DNA of 64,000 nucleotides from Rhabdophis nuchalis (Eukaryota > Chordata > Lepidosauria > Squamata > Natricidae): NCBI GenBank assembly GCA_039707465.1, contig CM077647.1, positions 47,642,110 through 47,706,109 on the forward strand. Reading direction: 5' to 3'. The notes under the pieces were generated by a model. That model did not search any database. It was not told where the DNA came from and saw nothing but the letters and a program-made list of their open reading frames with translations. Below are positions 58,701 through 61,440 of the stretch, in pieces. Positions within the stretch are counted from its first letter, which is position 1; each line of letters starts with the position of its first letter. Made by a program: the position numbers and the translations under genes.

Positions 58701-58974
58701 TCTCGAACTTCCCATACTGTACGGCAAATGAAAATGACATTCCCTCAATGCTGCCCTCTCACTTTGGTTGCCAGCAACCAAATTCAGCCAGCTGCCGAGA
58801 GCTCTGCGTCAGCATGACTCCAGCTGAGTCTGAGCACCCAAGGAAAAACTCTTACCTCCAATCATTCTCGGCACTCCCAGATGTGGGGGTTGGGCTCTGT
58901 GACAACACTCTCCTAAGCACCAGCACATCTTGGTCCAGTTCCTTCACTTGAACAGTGGTCACTTCATCATCCGG
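12663..58974 (-). CDS. RAPGEF5: RAPGEF5 (Rap guanine nucleotide exchange factor 5), spliced, 5'-incomplete
   Basis: This is a Rap/Ras-family GDP-GTP exchange factor, by family knowledge an activator of Rap-type small GTPases. Seventeen minus-strand exons were placed by translation, splice sites and phase: 58856-58974, 58424-58716, 37069-37147, 34382-34526, 32676-32773, 31416-31446, 28174-28252, 25814-25963, 24153-24250, 21685-21807, 20810-20988, 18434-18524, 17064-17114, 16679-16766, 15087-15151, 13764-13818, 12663-12781. Their sum is 1863 bp, a single frame ending in TGA. From the Met at 58715 the product is 580 residues, which I recall as the human canonical length. Approximate domains are REM at residues 68-200, RA at 240-325 and RasGEF catalytic at 345-578. 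All splice phases agree. EPAC2 (RAPGEF4) is the nearest alternative, but the acidic N-terminus and the catalytic sequence read as RAPGEF5. Any exons upstream of 58974 lie outside what I can identify. Confidence 0.93.
13013..13056 (-). mobile_element. L2 LINE 3' tail fragment
   Basis: TTTATTTTATTAAATTTATA followed by CCCCGCCCTTCTCC is the minus-strand 3' terminus shared with the L2 copies in this window. It lies in the last RAPGEF5 intron. Confidence 0.7.
13764..13818 (-). CDS. RAPGEF5: RAPGEF5 RasGEF catalytic exon
   Basis: The 55-bp exon has an acceptor TCTTCCAAAG|CAC and a donor CAATTTG|GTAAGT. It encodes [18 protein letters not shown] with Gly split to the last exon. Confidence 0.94.
15087..15151 (-). 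CDS. RAPGEF5: RAPGEF5 RasGEF catalytic exon
   Basis: The 65-bp exon has an acceptor CTATTTTTAG|AT and a donor AAGCTG|GTATGT. It encodes [20 protein letters not shown] then KL, the helical-hairpin region that in this family displaces nucleotide from the GTPase. Confidence 0.95.
16679..16766 (-). CDS. RAPGEF5: RAPGEF5 RasGEF catalytic exon
   Basis: The 88-bp exon has an acceptor CATTTTAACAG|GAT and a donor CTTAAAG|GTAAAT. It encodes [20 protein letters not shown] and IPFMPLLLK. The P.IPF.P..LKD motif (last Asp split with the next exon) is universal in RasGEF domains. Confidence 0.96.
17064..17114 (-). CDS. RAPGEF5: RAPGEF5 RasGEF catalytic exon
   Basis: The 51-bp phase 0/0 exon has an acceptor TTTATTGCAG|AGA and a donor TTGACA|GTAAGT. 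It encodes [17 protein letters not shown]. Confidence 0.94.
17354..17408. repeat. (GGA)n microsatellite
   Basis: About 18 copies of GAG/GGA lie 240 bp upstream of exon 17064-17114 in the gene's direction. On the transcribed strand this is a (TCC)n pyrimidine run. Confidence 0.9.
17799..18106 (-). mobile_element. Sauria-type SINE
   Basis: On the minus strand the element has a tRNA-like head (box B resembling GGTTCGAATCCC near 18080), a body with the GGTGGGAAGATAGCC region, and a BovB-like tail ending GGGGAACCTTTACC near 17801. This is the structure of squamate Sauria SINEs, mobilised by BovB. Confidence 0.85.
18434..18524 (-). CDS. RAPGEF5: RAPGEF5 RasGEF catalytic exon
   Basis: The 91-bp exon has an acceptor TTTCATAG|C and a donor GGGAG|GTAATA. 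It encodes [20 protein letters not shown] and [10 protein letters not shown]. The [12 protein letters not shown] motif is the most conserved stretch of CDC25 domains and lines the GTPase contact surface. Confidence 0.96.
18898..19056. mobile_element. Half of a palindromic short inverted-repeat element
   Basis: Only the right half remains, ending GTAAGTCGAGGACTACCTGT, the same terminus as the copies at 24764, 40123, 50992 and 56312. Confidence 0.75.
19515..19735 (+). mobile_element. CR1-type LINE 3' end (snake CR1-like) with pentanucleotide tail
   Basis: The 3' UTR contains TGTACACTGAGAGCATATGC, TTCCTTGTGTGTCCAATTAC and CTTGGCCAATAAAGAATTCT, which I recognise from abundant snake CR1 elements whose tails seed (ATTCT)n repeats. 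Here the tail has shifted to CTTCT/CTATG and then (ACTCT)n at 19701-19733. Confidence 0.75.
19738..20449 (+). pseudogene. Tc1-like DNA transposon remnant (transposase 3' part)
   Basis: The translation fragments GGGSIM-type, [11 protein letters not shown] and [20 protein letters not shown] are the DDE-domain C-terminal part of a Tc1-family transposase. The end at 20413-20449 (TTAACAGGGGTATAGAG ... TATCCACGGTA) matches a Tc1-like inverted terminal repeat. The 5' half is missing, with a junction to the CR1 tail at about 19736. Stops and indels disable the frame. An L2 tail is inserted at about 19895-19990. Confidence 0.8.
19895..19990 (+). mobile_element. L2 LINE 3' tail inserted in Tc1 remnant
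   Basis: CTGTGCGCCGCCCCGGGTCC followed by GATGGGTGCGGGATATAA and an (AAAT)n tail is the L2 3' end. The Tc1 sequence resumes after it (AAGAAGATCAAAGTTTG), so this insertion is younger than the Tc1 element. Confidence 0.8.
20810..20988 (-). CDS. RAPGEF5: RAPGEF5 RasGEF catalytic exon
   Basis: The 179-bp exon has an acceptor TGTCTTCCAG|CAA and a donor GCTCA|GTAAGTT. It encodes [20 protein letters not shown], then [20 protein letters not shown] and [13 protein letters not shown]. The NEVQ.WV.TEI..C block and the KFIKIA helix are signature motifs of Rap-type RasGEF domains. Confidence 0.95.
21685..21807 (-). CDS. RAPGEF5: RAPGEF5 exon opening the RasGEF catalytic domain
   Basis: The 123-bp phase 0/0 exon has an acceptor CTTGCTTTAG|ATC and a donor CATGAA|GTAAGA. 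It encodes [20 protein letters not shown] and [20 protein letters not shown] then E. The LALEL...DWNLF pattern is the first helix of the CDC25-homology domain. Confidence 0.93.
22206..22574. mobile_element. hAT-type non-autonomous transposon
   Basis: This 369-bp element has termini CAGTGCTTCTCAAA and GAGAAGCACTG (perfect 11-bp inverted ends) and a perfect 8-bp duplication CACTAAAT (22198-22205, 22575-22582). Both ends carry GGGGGGGCGCG-like subterminal blocks that could pair. It belongs to the Charlie-like group by terminal sequence. Confidence 0.92.
22769..23121. mobile_element. hAT-type non-autonomous transposon
   Basis: This 353-bp element starts CAGGGGTGTCAAGC and ends GTTGGACACACCTG, with target duplications CACTATAT and CATTATAT (7 of 8 identical). 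It belongs to the same family as 34894-36516, 38699-39503 and 7181-7321. Confidence 0.85.
24153..24250 (-). CDS. RAPGEF5: RAPGEF5 RA-domain exon (second half)
   Basis: The 98-bp exon has an acceptor TACTCTTAAAG|AA and a donor ACTTTG|GTAAGT. It completes Glu and reads [20 protein letters not shown] then [12 protein letters not shown], the end of the RA domain. Confidence 0.92.
24341..24556 (-). mobile_element. tRNA-derived SINE
   Basis: Read on the minus strand it begins with a tRNA-like head (CACAGTGATTAAAGTGTAGT), then TCAAGGTTGACCTAGCCTTC, GGTGGGTAAAATGAGAACGC and a 3' end GGCTGTAAAGCGGTATATAG with a CTATTGCTATT-type tail. Related copies are at 55455 (plus) and 62812 (minus). Confidence 0.8.
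24764..25392. mobile_element. Palindromic short inverted-repeat element (interrupted)
   Basis: The left end is ACAGGTAGTCCTTGACTTAC. The right end, a decayed GGTCATAAATAAAAACTATC, corresponds to the inverted copy. The internal half-sites (TTCACTTGACAACTGCGTTA and AAGTTGCAACAGCACTGAAA) recur in the other copies. Flanking TA in several copies suggests a Tc1/mariner-like MITE, but the superfamily is unproven. Confidence 0.8.
24862..25103. mobile_element. hAT-type element nested in the inverted-repeat element
   Basis: This 242-bp insert starts CAGTGTTGAGTTCCTACCGG and ends TGGAACCCACCCTTG, flanked by CATACAAC and CACACAAC (7 of 8). It splits the host motif TTCACAC...ACAAC, so it inserted later. 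It is related to the element at 26418. Confidence 0.8.
25814..25963 (-). CDS. RAPGEF5: RAPGEF5 RA-domain exon
   Basis: The 150-bp exon has an acceptor CTCTTTGCAG|GT and a donor CTAATG|GTAAAT. It encodes [18 protein letters not shown] and [19 protein letters not shown], the beta-strands and first helix of a Ras-association ubiquitin-like fold. By family knowledge this domain contacts activated Ras-type GTPases. Confidence 0.93.
26418..26607. mobile_element. hAT-type short transposon
   Basis: This 190-bp element starts CAGAGGTGGGTTCC and ends GAAACCCACTCCTA, with a perfect 8-bp duplication TTTGGAAC (26410-26417, 26608-26615). Confidence 0.88.
27141..27352 (+). mobile_element. BovB LINE 3' fragment
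   Basis: GAAGCTATGAGCTATGCCAT, AAGATGGACAGGTCATAGCA and a terminal GGGTCGCAATGGGTTGGACA ... AACTAACAACAACAA mark the BovB 3' region. An internal deletion is likely before CCCCATGGACAGTG. Confidence 0.8.
27353..28173. other. RAPGEF5 intron, nothing recognised
   Basis: AT-rich intronic sequence without a clear element. Confidence 0.4.
28174..28252 (-). CDS. RAPGEF5: RAPGEF5 linker exon between REM and RA
   Basis: The 79-bp exon has an acceptor CTCTTTATAG|CAT and a donor GAAGAAG|GTAAG. It encodes [20 protein letters not shown] and VNETEE, then a split Gly. Phase 0 entry and phase 1 exit agree with both neighbours. Confidence 0.9.
28612..29315. mobile_element. hAT-type non-autonomous transposon
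   Basis: This 704-bp element has termini CAGTGATGGCGAACC and GGTTAGCCATCACTG. Flanks GTATAGGC and GTATGGCA share GTAT-GGC with a one-base gap. The GC-rich interior has two near copies of AACAGCGCTGTTTTGAGAAG. A diverged copy of the same family lies at 41280. Confidence 0.85.
29395..29880 (-). mobile_element. Old L2-like LINE fragment
   Basis: Minus-strand traces of the RT C-terminal region remain: GGGATTGTTGCAGTACTCCA equals the conserved DYCNALY-coding segment on the other strand, and TTTGAATTGCATCTGGAAAC matches the RFKV region of better copies. It is heavily diverged and non-coding. Confidence 0.6.
29950..30393 (+). mobile_element. BovB LINE 3' end split by a hAT element
   Basis: The left part reads like [20 protein letters not shown], and the right part ends GGGTCATGATGGGTCGGACA with an AACAACAAC tail. 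The two halves join across the insertion at 30103-30328. Confidence 0.85.
30103..30328. mobile_element. hAT-type transposon nested in BovB
   Basis: This 226-bp element has termini CAGTGGTAGTCAACC and GGTTGACTACCCCTG (14 of 15 pair) and a perfect duplication GTCTGGAG (30095-30102, 30329-30336). It carries an internal palindromic CCTACCGCCCACTAGTGGGC. Confidence 0.93.
30400..30985 (+). mobile_element. Old L2-like LINE 3' region
   Basis: Plus-strand traces of VTSHRDYC, then CAGGCCCAGTTCAAGGTGCT (RAQFKVL), and a 3' end GTAAGCTACCCAGAATCACT with GGCAGCTATATACATTTTCT. The reading frame is destroyed. Confidence 0.65.
30986..32675. other. RAPGEF5 introns, nothing recognised
   Basis: AT-rich intronic sequence flanks the micro-exon at 31416-31446. 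No element could be assigned. Confidence 0.4.
31416..31446 (-). CDS. RAPGEF5: RAPGEF5 micro-exon
   Basis: This 31-bp exon has an acceptor TTTTTCTTTCAG|C and a donor AGAAAG|GTAATA. It encodes [10 protein letters not shown] after completing His from the previous exon. It is too short to find without phase logic, but it restores [18 protein letters not shown] exactly. Confidence 0.9.
32676..32773 (-). CDS. RAPGEF5: RAPGEF5 exon (end of REM domain)
   Basis: The 98-bp exon has an acceptor CTTTCCATAG|ACA and a donor CGTCA|GTAAGTT. It encodes [20 protein letters not shown] and ends at GMHRR, with His split across the next junction. Confidence 0.93.
32933..33126 (+). mobile_element. tRNA-derived SINE, diverged
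   Basis: The head AGCCAGTTTGGTGTAGTGGC is the box A region of a tRNA-like promoter and GAGTTCAAGTCTGCC is a box B-like site. The tail GGGAGTCAAAAACTGACTTG resembles the BovB-type GGGTCGGACACGACTTG end. It lies about 40 bp upstream of the candidate cassette exon (33169-33213) in plus coordinates. Confidence 0.6.
33169..33213 (-). CDS. RAPGEF5: Candidate 45-bp cassette exon in RAPGEF5
   Basis: The sequence has an acceptor GACTGTTTTTAG|G and a perfect donor AAA|GTAAGTAAG. It is 45 bp, opens and closes in phase 0, and encodes [15 protein letters not shown] with no stop. It sits between exons that already join in frame (FLK to TIYR). The 580-residue form I recall lacks these residues, so this is either an alternative micro-exon or a pseudo-exon. 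Confidence 0.45.
33640..33925 (+). mobile_element. RTE-like LINE 3' fragment
   Basis: AAAGAGGATGACCAGCAACA and AGATGGATGGACTCAGTTAC (RMTSNKMDGLSY region) followed by ATGGACATAATCAATCAA match a squamate repeat related to RTE/BovB 3' ends that I recall. It is decayed. Confidence 0.5.
34382..34526 (-). CDS. RAPGEF5: RAPGEF5 REM-domain exon
   Basis: The 145-bp exon starts in phase 2 after the U12-type AC acceptor and ends CTTAAG|GTATGA in phase 0. It encodes [20 protein letters not shown] and [11 protein letters not shown], the central helices of the REM (RasGEF N-terminal) domain. The mixed boundary, with a U12 acceptor upstream and a U2 donor downstream, is normal for genes with a single minor intron. 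Confidence 0.93.
34527..34543 (-). other. RAPGEF5: U12-type branch point and AC 3' splice site
   Basis: Minus-strand CCTTAAC at 34543-34537 matches the U12 branch-site core. The intron ends with AC at 34528-34527, 11 nt after the likely branch A (34538). The exon then starts with T, completing CAT (His) and reading [11 protein letters not shown]. No conventional AG acceptor gives as good a protein match. Confidence 0.78.
35041..36340 (-). mobile_element. 5'-truncated L2 LINE, young
   Basis: This minus-strand copy has its 3' tail at 35041 (T-run then TTTATATCCCGCACCTATC) and its 5' break at about 36340 inside the RT, just after LLDLSAAFD. The long open frame shows recent insertion. It resides inside the hAT element 34894-36516. 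Confidence 0.88.
35247..36272 (-). pseudogene. L2 RT C-terminal half, open 341 codons
   Basis: The frame contains [45 protein letters not shown] (RT catalytic box) and the C-terminal ALFVR-type domain ending FHQAGLA. The endonuclease and the first RT motifs are absent by 5' truncation. It is an inactive fragment, though its frame is unbroken. Confidence 0.88.
37061..37068 (-). other. RAPGEF5: U12-type 5' splice site (AT-AC class)
   Basis: The first eight intron bases on the minus strand are ATATCCTT, an exact match to the minor-spliceosome donor consensus. It pairs with the branch site and AC acceptor at 34527-34543. Confidence 0.8.
37069..37147 (-). CDS. RAPGEF5: RAPGEF5 REM-domain exon with U12-type donor
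   Basis: The 79-bp exon starts after TTTGTTTGTAG and reads [20 protein letters not shown] then QALLR, the REM-domain helix pair. No GT donor fits before the in-frame TAG. The exon instead ends at AGACA|ATATCCTT, a U12-type AT-AC donor, leaving CA to be completed as His (CAT) by the next exon. The resulting QALLRHYCAK matches the RAPGEF5 sequence I recall at this junction. Confidence 0.9.
37320..37842 (+). mobile_element. L2 LINE 3' end with (AAAT)n/(AAAC)n tail
   Basis: The plus-strand end of the ORF reads [20 protein letters not shown] then [14 protein letters not shown] with a stop at 37545. The 3' UTR follows with CCTGTGCGTAGCCCTGGGTC and AGAAGGGCGGGGTATAAATT, then a long (AAAT)n, (AAAC)n, (AAAT)n tail from 37718 to 37840. 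Confidence 0.9.
37718..37840. repeat. (AAAT)n/(AAAC)n microsatellite
   Basis: About 19 copies of AAAT, about 7 of AAAC and about 4 of AAAT, grown from the L2 tail. Minus-strand frames over it (Leu/Ile/Tyr repeats) are artefacts. Confidence 0.95.
37843..38698. other. RAPGEF5 intron, nothing recognised
   Basis: Moderately GC-rich patches at 38200-38640, without an assignable family or a gene. Confidence 0.35.
38699..39503. mobile_element. hAT-type transposon with polypyrimidine tract
   Basis: The right end is GAGTTTGACACCCTTG. The left end is a decayed CATAGGTGTCGACATGGA. Flanks ACTTGCAG and ATGTACAG agree at 5 of 8. The interior holds a (CCTT)n tract at 38932-39070. Family as 22769-23121. 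Confidence 0.6.
38932..39072. repeat. (CCTT)n polypyrimidine tract
   Basis: Imperfect CCTT/CTTT repeats with a strong strand asymmetry. Frames on both strands across it are artefacts. Confidence 0.9.
40123..40527. mobile_element. Palindromic short inverted-repeat element
   Basis: The left end is ACAGGTAGTCCTAGAGTTAC and the right end GTAAGTCAAGGACTACCAGT, flanked by TA on both sides. The inner half-sites TTAAGCGAATCACTGCAGT and TGACTCTGCTTGTCAGAAG are shared with the other copies. Confidence 0.82.
41003..41700 (+). mobile_element. CR1 LINE 3' end split by a hAT element
   Basis: CTAGGGGAGACATGATAGTA, AGGAGAAATTTCCTGACAGT and TGGATTAGATGACCTCCAAGG followed by CCCCTTCCAACTCTG are hallmark CR1 3'-ORF and UTR sequences. 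The terminal repeats are TATTGTATTATTGTATT. A hAT insertion divides it at 41280-41607. Confidence 0.88.
41280..41607. mobile_element. hAT-type transposon nested in CR1
   Basis: This 328-bp element begins GAGTGATGGCTAACC and ends GATCACCATCATG, with duplications GGTTTAGG and GGTATAGG (7 of 8). It is the same family as 28612-29315. Confidence 0.8.
41694..42815. repeat. (GTAG)n array with higher-order units
   Basis: GTAG/GGTA tetranucleotide runs are spaced by conserved spacers such as AGGGAGAAAGGAAGAAATAC and AGGGATAGATAGAGAGGGAG, forming units of roughly 60-110 bp. An L2 tail interrupts it at 41962-42110. The Ser/Tyr/Leu-Pro frame on the minus strand at 42528-42902 is an artefact. Confidence 0.9.
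41962..42110 (-). mobile_element. L2 LINE 3' tail inside the (GTAG)n array
   Basis: TTTATACCCCGCCCTTCTCC then GGACCCAGGGCGGCGCACAG is the minus-strand L2 3' end. The array continues on both sides. Confidence 0.8.
42924..44339. other. RAPGEF5 intron with an unassigned dispersed-looking segment
   Basis: An (AAGG)n run lies at 43729-43790. The segment 43840-44340 has broken coding-like composition and motifs I associate with squamate repeats but cannot place. No gene is visible. Confidence 0.35.
43729..43790. repeat. (AAGG)n microsatellite
   Basis: About 15 copies of GGAA. Confidence 0.95.
44340..44940 (+). mobile_element. L2 LINE 3' end, 5'-truncated
   Basis: The plus-strand open frame 44348-44719 ([20 protein letters not shown] and [16 protein letters not shown]) is the L2 C-terminal domain. 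The 3' UTR has CCCTGTGCACCGCTCCGAGT and GGGAGCGGTCTACAAATTAA with an (ATT)n tail. It is nearly identical in frame to copy 1 (116-440), so it is young. Confidence 0.9.
45866..46240 (+). pseudogene. 5'-truncated ORF of unknown family inside the L1-like insert
   Basis: One frame is open from the insertion boundary to TGA at 46238. It is acidic first ([11 protein letters not shown]), then basic ([20 protein letters not shown]), ending HPWRDNG. I do not recognise a domain. It could be the C-terminus of an L1 ORF (ORF1 or ORF2) or a non-LTR-mobilised transcript. The start is lost by truncation. Confidence 0.45.
46366..46832 (+). repeat. Dimeric A-B minisatellite in the L1-like 3' region
   Basis: Monomers of about 75 bp (A) and 80 bp (B) alternate as ABABAB. 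Each starts GATATATATTTG and contains GATGGGGAATTATGCTA; A continues TTTAGATGG and B continues with TTAAGATGG and ACTCTTGGTAAA. The dimer period is about 155 bp, three copies. Confidence 0.85.
47365..47570 (+). repeat. GA-rich polypurine tract
   Basis: About 200 bp of G and A with very few pyrimidines (GGAGAGAGGAGAAGGAGAGA-like). Such tracts occur in L1 3' UTRs. Frames over it are compositional artefacts. Confidence 0.85.
47783..48928. other. RAPGEF5 intron, nothing recognised
   Basis: AT-rich intronic sequence. Confidence 0.4.
48929..49285 (-). mobile_element. Sauria-type SINE
   Basis: Minus-strand copy. The tRNA-like head is at 49200-49285 (reverse of GATTCGAACCACCGAACTGC and TTAGCCACTGAGCCAGCGCG), the body includes ACCACCTTTGGTGGGAAGG, and the BovB-like tail near 48930 reads AACCTTTATCTTTACC on the element strand. 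Confidence 0.88.
49345..49381. repeat. Poly(C) run and (TC)n
   Basis: A C-run of about 16 is followed by about 7 TC units. Confidence 0.9.
49382..50991. other. RAPGEF5 intron, nothing recognised
   Basis: AT-rich sequence without an identifiable gene or repeat family. Confidence 0.4.
50992..51373. mobile_element. Palindromic short inverted-repeat element
   Basis: It starts TGCAGGTAATCCTTAGTGAT and ends GTAAGTCGAGGACTATCTGT. The interior has CACTTATGACCATTGCAACA and TTCTGACAAGCAAAATCCAC as in sister copies. Confidence 0.85.
51374..52979. other. RAPGEF5 intron, nothing recognised
   Basis: AT-rich intronic sequence. Confidence 0.4.
52980..53245 (+). mobile_element. tRNA-derived SINE with LINE-like tail
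   Basis: The head AGAGCCAGTTTGGTTTAGTG (box A) and GAATTCAGGTCACGCC (decayed box B) are followed by TGGGCCAGTCCCTCTCTCTC and CTCACAGGGTTTTGTGGAGG. The tail CACCTTGAGTTATTTGTAAG with (AAAT)n resembles an L2-type 3' end. Confidence 0.85.
53293..53645 (-). mobile_element. Sauria-type SINE
   Basis: Minus-strand full-length-looking copy. The tail at the left is AAAGGTAAAGGTTCCCCTTG in plus orientation. The body has TAGGGGGCGGTGCTCATCTC. The tRNA-like head ends TCTTAGCCACTGAGCCACTT in plus orientation. It lies 48 bp from the SINE at 52980-53245, in the opposite orientation. Confidence 0.9.
54190..54245 (-). mobile_element. L2 LINE 3' tail fragment
   Basis: ACATTTATATCCCGCCCTTC then TCCACGAAGGACCCAGGAC is the minus-strand L2 terminus. 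Confidence 0.7.
54246..55454. other. RAPGEF5 intron, nothing recognised
   Basis: AT-rich intronic sequence. Confidence 0.4.
55639..56103. mobile_element. hAT-type transposon (MER1-like ends) nested in SINE
   Basis: This 465-bp element has termini CAGGGGTCCCCAACC and GGTTGGGGACCCCTG (perfect 15-bp inverted repeats) and a perfect 8-bp duplication CTGTAAAG (55631-55638, 56104-56111). Subterminal ACCGGT-rich blocks resemble mammalian MER1-type hATs from memory. The interior holds a (CTTT)n/(CT)n tract. Confidence 0.93.
55822..56030. repeat. (CTTT)n/(CT)n polypyrimidine tract
   Basis: About 200 bp of C and T. The Lys/Arg/Glu-rich frame on the minus strand is an artefact. Confidence 0.93.
56312..56709. 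mobile_element. Palindromic short inverted-repeat element, complete
   Basis: It starts TACAGGTAGTCCTTGATTTG and ends TAAATCAAGGACTGCCTGTA. Symmetric inner motifs (TTAAGTGAATCACTGCAATT, GGTCAGTAAATGAATTGTTC) make it a long imperfect palindrome. Ends bounded by TA suggest a Tc1/mariner-like MITE. Confidence 0.85.
56710..58423. other. RAPGEF5 intron, nothing recognised
   Basis: AT-rich intronic sequence up to the exon at 58424. Confidence 0.4.
58424..58716 (-). CDS. RAPGEF5: RAPGEF5 exon with short-isoform start Met
   Basis: The 293-bp exon has an acceptor TTTGCCGTACAG|T and a donor ACACAG|GTACAT. The ATG at 58715-58713 starts [11 protein letters not shown], the N-terminus I recall for the 580-residue protein. 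An acidic stretch ([11 protein letters not shown]), a Ser-rich patch and the start of the REM domain ([15 protein letters not shown]) follow. The same frame is open upstream of the acceptor to an ATG at 58781, so unspliced read-through could add 22 residues. I prefer the 58715 start for the short form because it matches the family N-terminus. The exon ends in phase 1, completed as Glu in the next exon. Confidence 0.93.
58856..58974 (-). CDS. RAPGEF5: RAPGEF5 upstream exon (long isoform linker)
   Basis: The 119-bp exon opens in phase 0 after a long pyrimidine tract and AAAG, and closes at GGAG|GTAAGAG in phase 2. It contains [13 protein letters not shown], which resembles the EPAC segment after the cyclic-nucleotide-binding domain (KEHDQDVLVLEKV as I recall it), followed by a Ser/Pro/Thr-rich linker ending ENDW. 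The last two bases (AG) join the first base (T) of the next exon to give Ser, keeping frame into MGSSRL. This implies a long isoform with exons outside the window. A CNB-like region upstream is inference. Confidence 0.8.
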
Positions 58975-60329
58975 CTTTAATTTGGAGAGGGAGATAAACA
59001 ACAAAGAGAAAAATGAATAAAATCTCAAGGGACTGAAAGAAAGAAGGGGTGGGGAATAGCTTTGATTAGAGCTGCATTTTTTTCTCTATCGGTGCTGCCA
59101 TCCGCAGCAGGCACTGCCTTTGATTTACATTCAGAAAATTCACAATGCACCAGAATTTAAGCAGTGCCTTCTTTTCCCAGGGGCACTGATAGCATATAAC
59201 AAAGCTGTTAATTACAAATTATTAGATTTAACACTTAAATAAAAGGATGACAGTTACTAGAACAAGGAGCGTTTTTTAGTTTGCTTTTTGCTTGATCAAA
59301 GTTACATTCTGCTCTTGCCTACAACTTAAAATTGTTAAGGAAGTTATAACTAATTTATGCCACTTTACAGCATTTCAGTGAGTTTAACTGCTATATCAAT
59401 ACACTAGACCATCCTATAAAACTACTCAAGCAATGAATATGTCAAGGAATATAATATTCATTCCCTCATACGGAACTCACGTAACAAAAAATTAACTTCC
59501 GAAAACCAAAGCCCACTAAAAGCATGGATTCACAAAAGATTGCCTCTTGAAAAATTAGTATTGCTGCTTGTTGTACTGACTTTTTTCTTCTCCACAGCCT
59601 GTTAAATGAAGGGATTATTCATAGACATACAGCCTATTAGAACAACAATCTTAAAAGAGTGACTGTATAGAGCCAGGACTGTTGACTAAATAAGCCTGCA
59701 GGAACTATACTGCTTGGTGAAGAATTTTCATTTCTTTCAAGAGCTCCCCAGAAAAATCTTGCATAAAGCACACTCTGATATTATTTAAATTAAGTGTGGT
59801 AATCTGCACTCCTTCTGGTTATGTTCAAATGTAAATACTTCTCACATCCTATAAGACAATGCAAAACATAGATCCAGACTCCGATGACAGAAGCAAATTG
59901 GCTGAATACAACAGAAAATGTAAAGAATTATAGAGCAATGTTGTTTGATGTTTAATCTTCTTTTAGTCATAATTTTTTCATAACATGAAGGAATCTGAAA
60001 ACAAATCAGCAATAGAACTATATATTGATGCCAGAGGAGTCACAGAAATATGAAGTCATGTCTGCACACTTTTAATATTTATATATAGGAGAGATTTTTC
60101 TAATTTTTCTAATTTTTTGCAGGTTCAGATATGCCGGTACTAAACCAATTAACATAAACCTTTTGTTGAAAAATTCCCTTGGGAGATCAAGACATCATGT
60201 TTCAGGAATACCAATGTACAACTGTAATTTTCTATTTCACGGTATATGCTTTTGTTTCCCACAATATGCAAGACAGATCTAAAACAGTAAGCTATGTAAA
60301 ATCATTGACATTATTCAATTTAAAAAATT
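58975..60329. other. Upstream RAPGEF5 intron, no exon found
   Basis: I searched for an EPAC-like cyclic-nucleotide-domain exon and found none. The minus-strand pyrimidine tract next to 58975 is the acceptor of exon 58856-58974. Confidence 0.4.
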
Positions 60330-61440
60330 ATCCATATAGCCTTCCCATTTTATTGTTTTTAAACCATCCACATCGATCTTGTCCCAGGAGATGATGTCGA
60401 TATCCAGGGACTTGAGAAAGGTTTTTAGCATGTCCTTGTATTGCTTCCTTTGTTCTCTCCCCCCCCCCCCCCATGTGATTGCTTTCCTTGAGAAAGCTCA
60501 CCATAGCTGTTTGGGGATGCGATGGTGTGGCATCCTTACAACATGGTCTGCCCAGCATTTCTGGACTTTCATCAGCAGGGTGTAAACTGATAGTAGGCCT
60601 GCTCTGAAGAGGATTTCTGTGTCTGGCATCTTGCCTGCCATCAGATCCTCAGAAGTCTGCGGAGGCTGGTCATGTGGAAGTGGTTAAGTGGCCTAGTGTG
60701 CCAACTATATATAGTCTAAGTCTCACTGGTATACATCAGGGTCGTTAGCACTACTGCTTGGTAGACTGAGTTTTGTAGCAAGGCTAATTCCATGGCGGTC
60801 CCACCAGTTGGTCAGTAGTCAGCTGAATGCAAAGCTTGCCTTGGCGAGTCTGCAGCTGACCTCAATGTCTATTATCATCACTCAGGAGAGGGTTCTGCCA
60901 AGAAGTGTAAATTGGTCCACTACTTGCAGCTTTTGACCCTTCATTGTGAGGGTGGGCTCTTGGTGTTGGGCTTTCAAAGATGGCTATTGCATCACTTTGG
61001 TTTTCTTTGTATTGATAAGGAGGCTGAAGTTGTGACCTGCTGCTTATTTGTTCACGCTGGCTTGCATTTCCTGCTCTGATCCAGCATTCAGGGCACAGTC
61101 GTCAGTAAAAAGGAGGTCTCATAGCACAGTCTCCTTTATCTTGGGGAGATCCTGGAATATTTCCAGGTCCTGTATCTCAGGCTAACTCCCAAGAAACTGT
61201 TCTGGAAGGCATCTGACAGCATGGCTGAAAACATTATGCTGAACCGCCTTTGTGACAGAAAAGACCTCTGAACCTTTTCCGTCGTCCAGAACATGAGCAA
61301 TCATGCCATCATGGAACTGATGTACCATCAGGATGAATCTATCAGGGCACCCAAACTGATAGATTTGGGTTTAGACAAATCTTCACAACTTACAGTGTCC
61401 AAAGTCTTGATGAGATCCACAAAAGTGCTGTAAATTTGTA
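60330..61440 (-). pseudogene. Decayed LINE reverse transcriptase (FTDD box)
   Basis: Minus-strand fragments in order are STFVDLIKTLDTVS (RT FxDxxKAFDTV motif), VFSVTKAVQHNVFSHAV, LLFTDDCALNAGSEQEMQAS (RT catalytic box, usually FADD), INTKKTKVMQ, and near 60400 KTFLKSLDIDIISWDK, the C-terminal end of the ORF. Frameshifts and stops separate them. The FADDCALNA wording occurs in an RT family of fish, reptiles and flatworms; I cannot fix the clade. It is not L2, CR1 or BovB. Confidence 0.75.
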
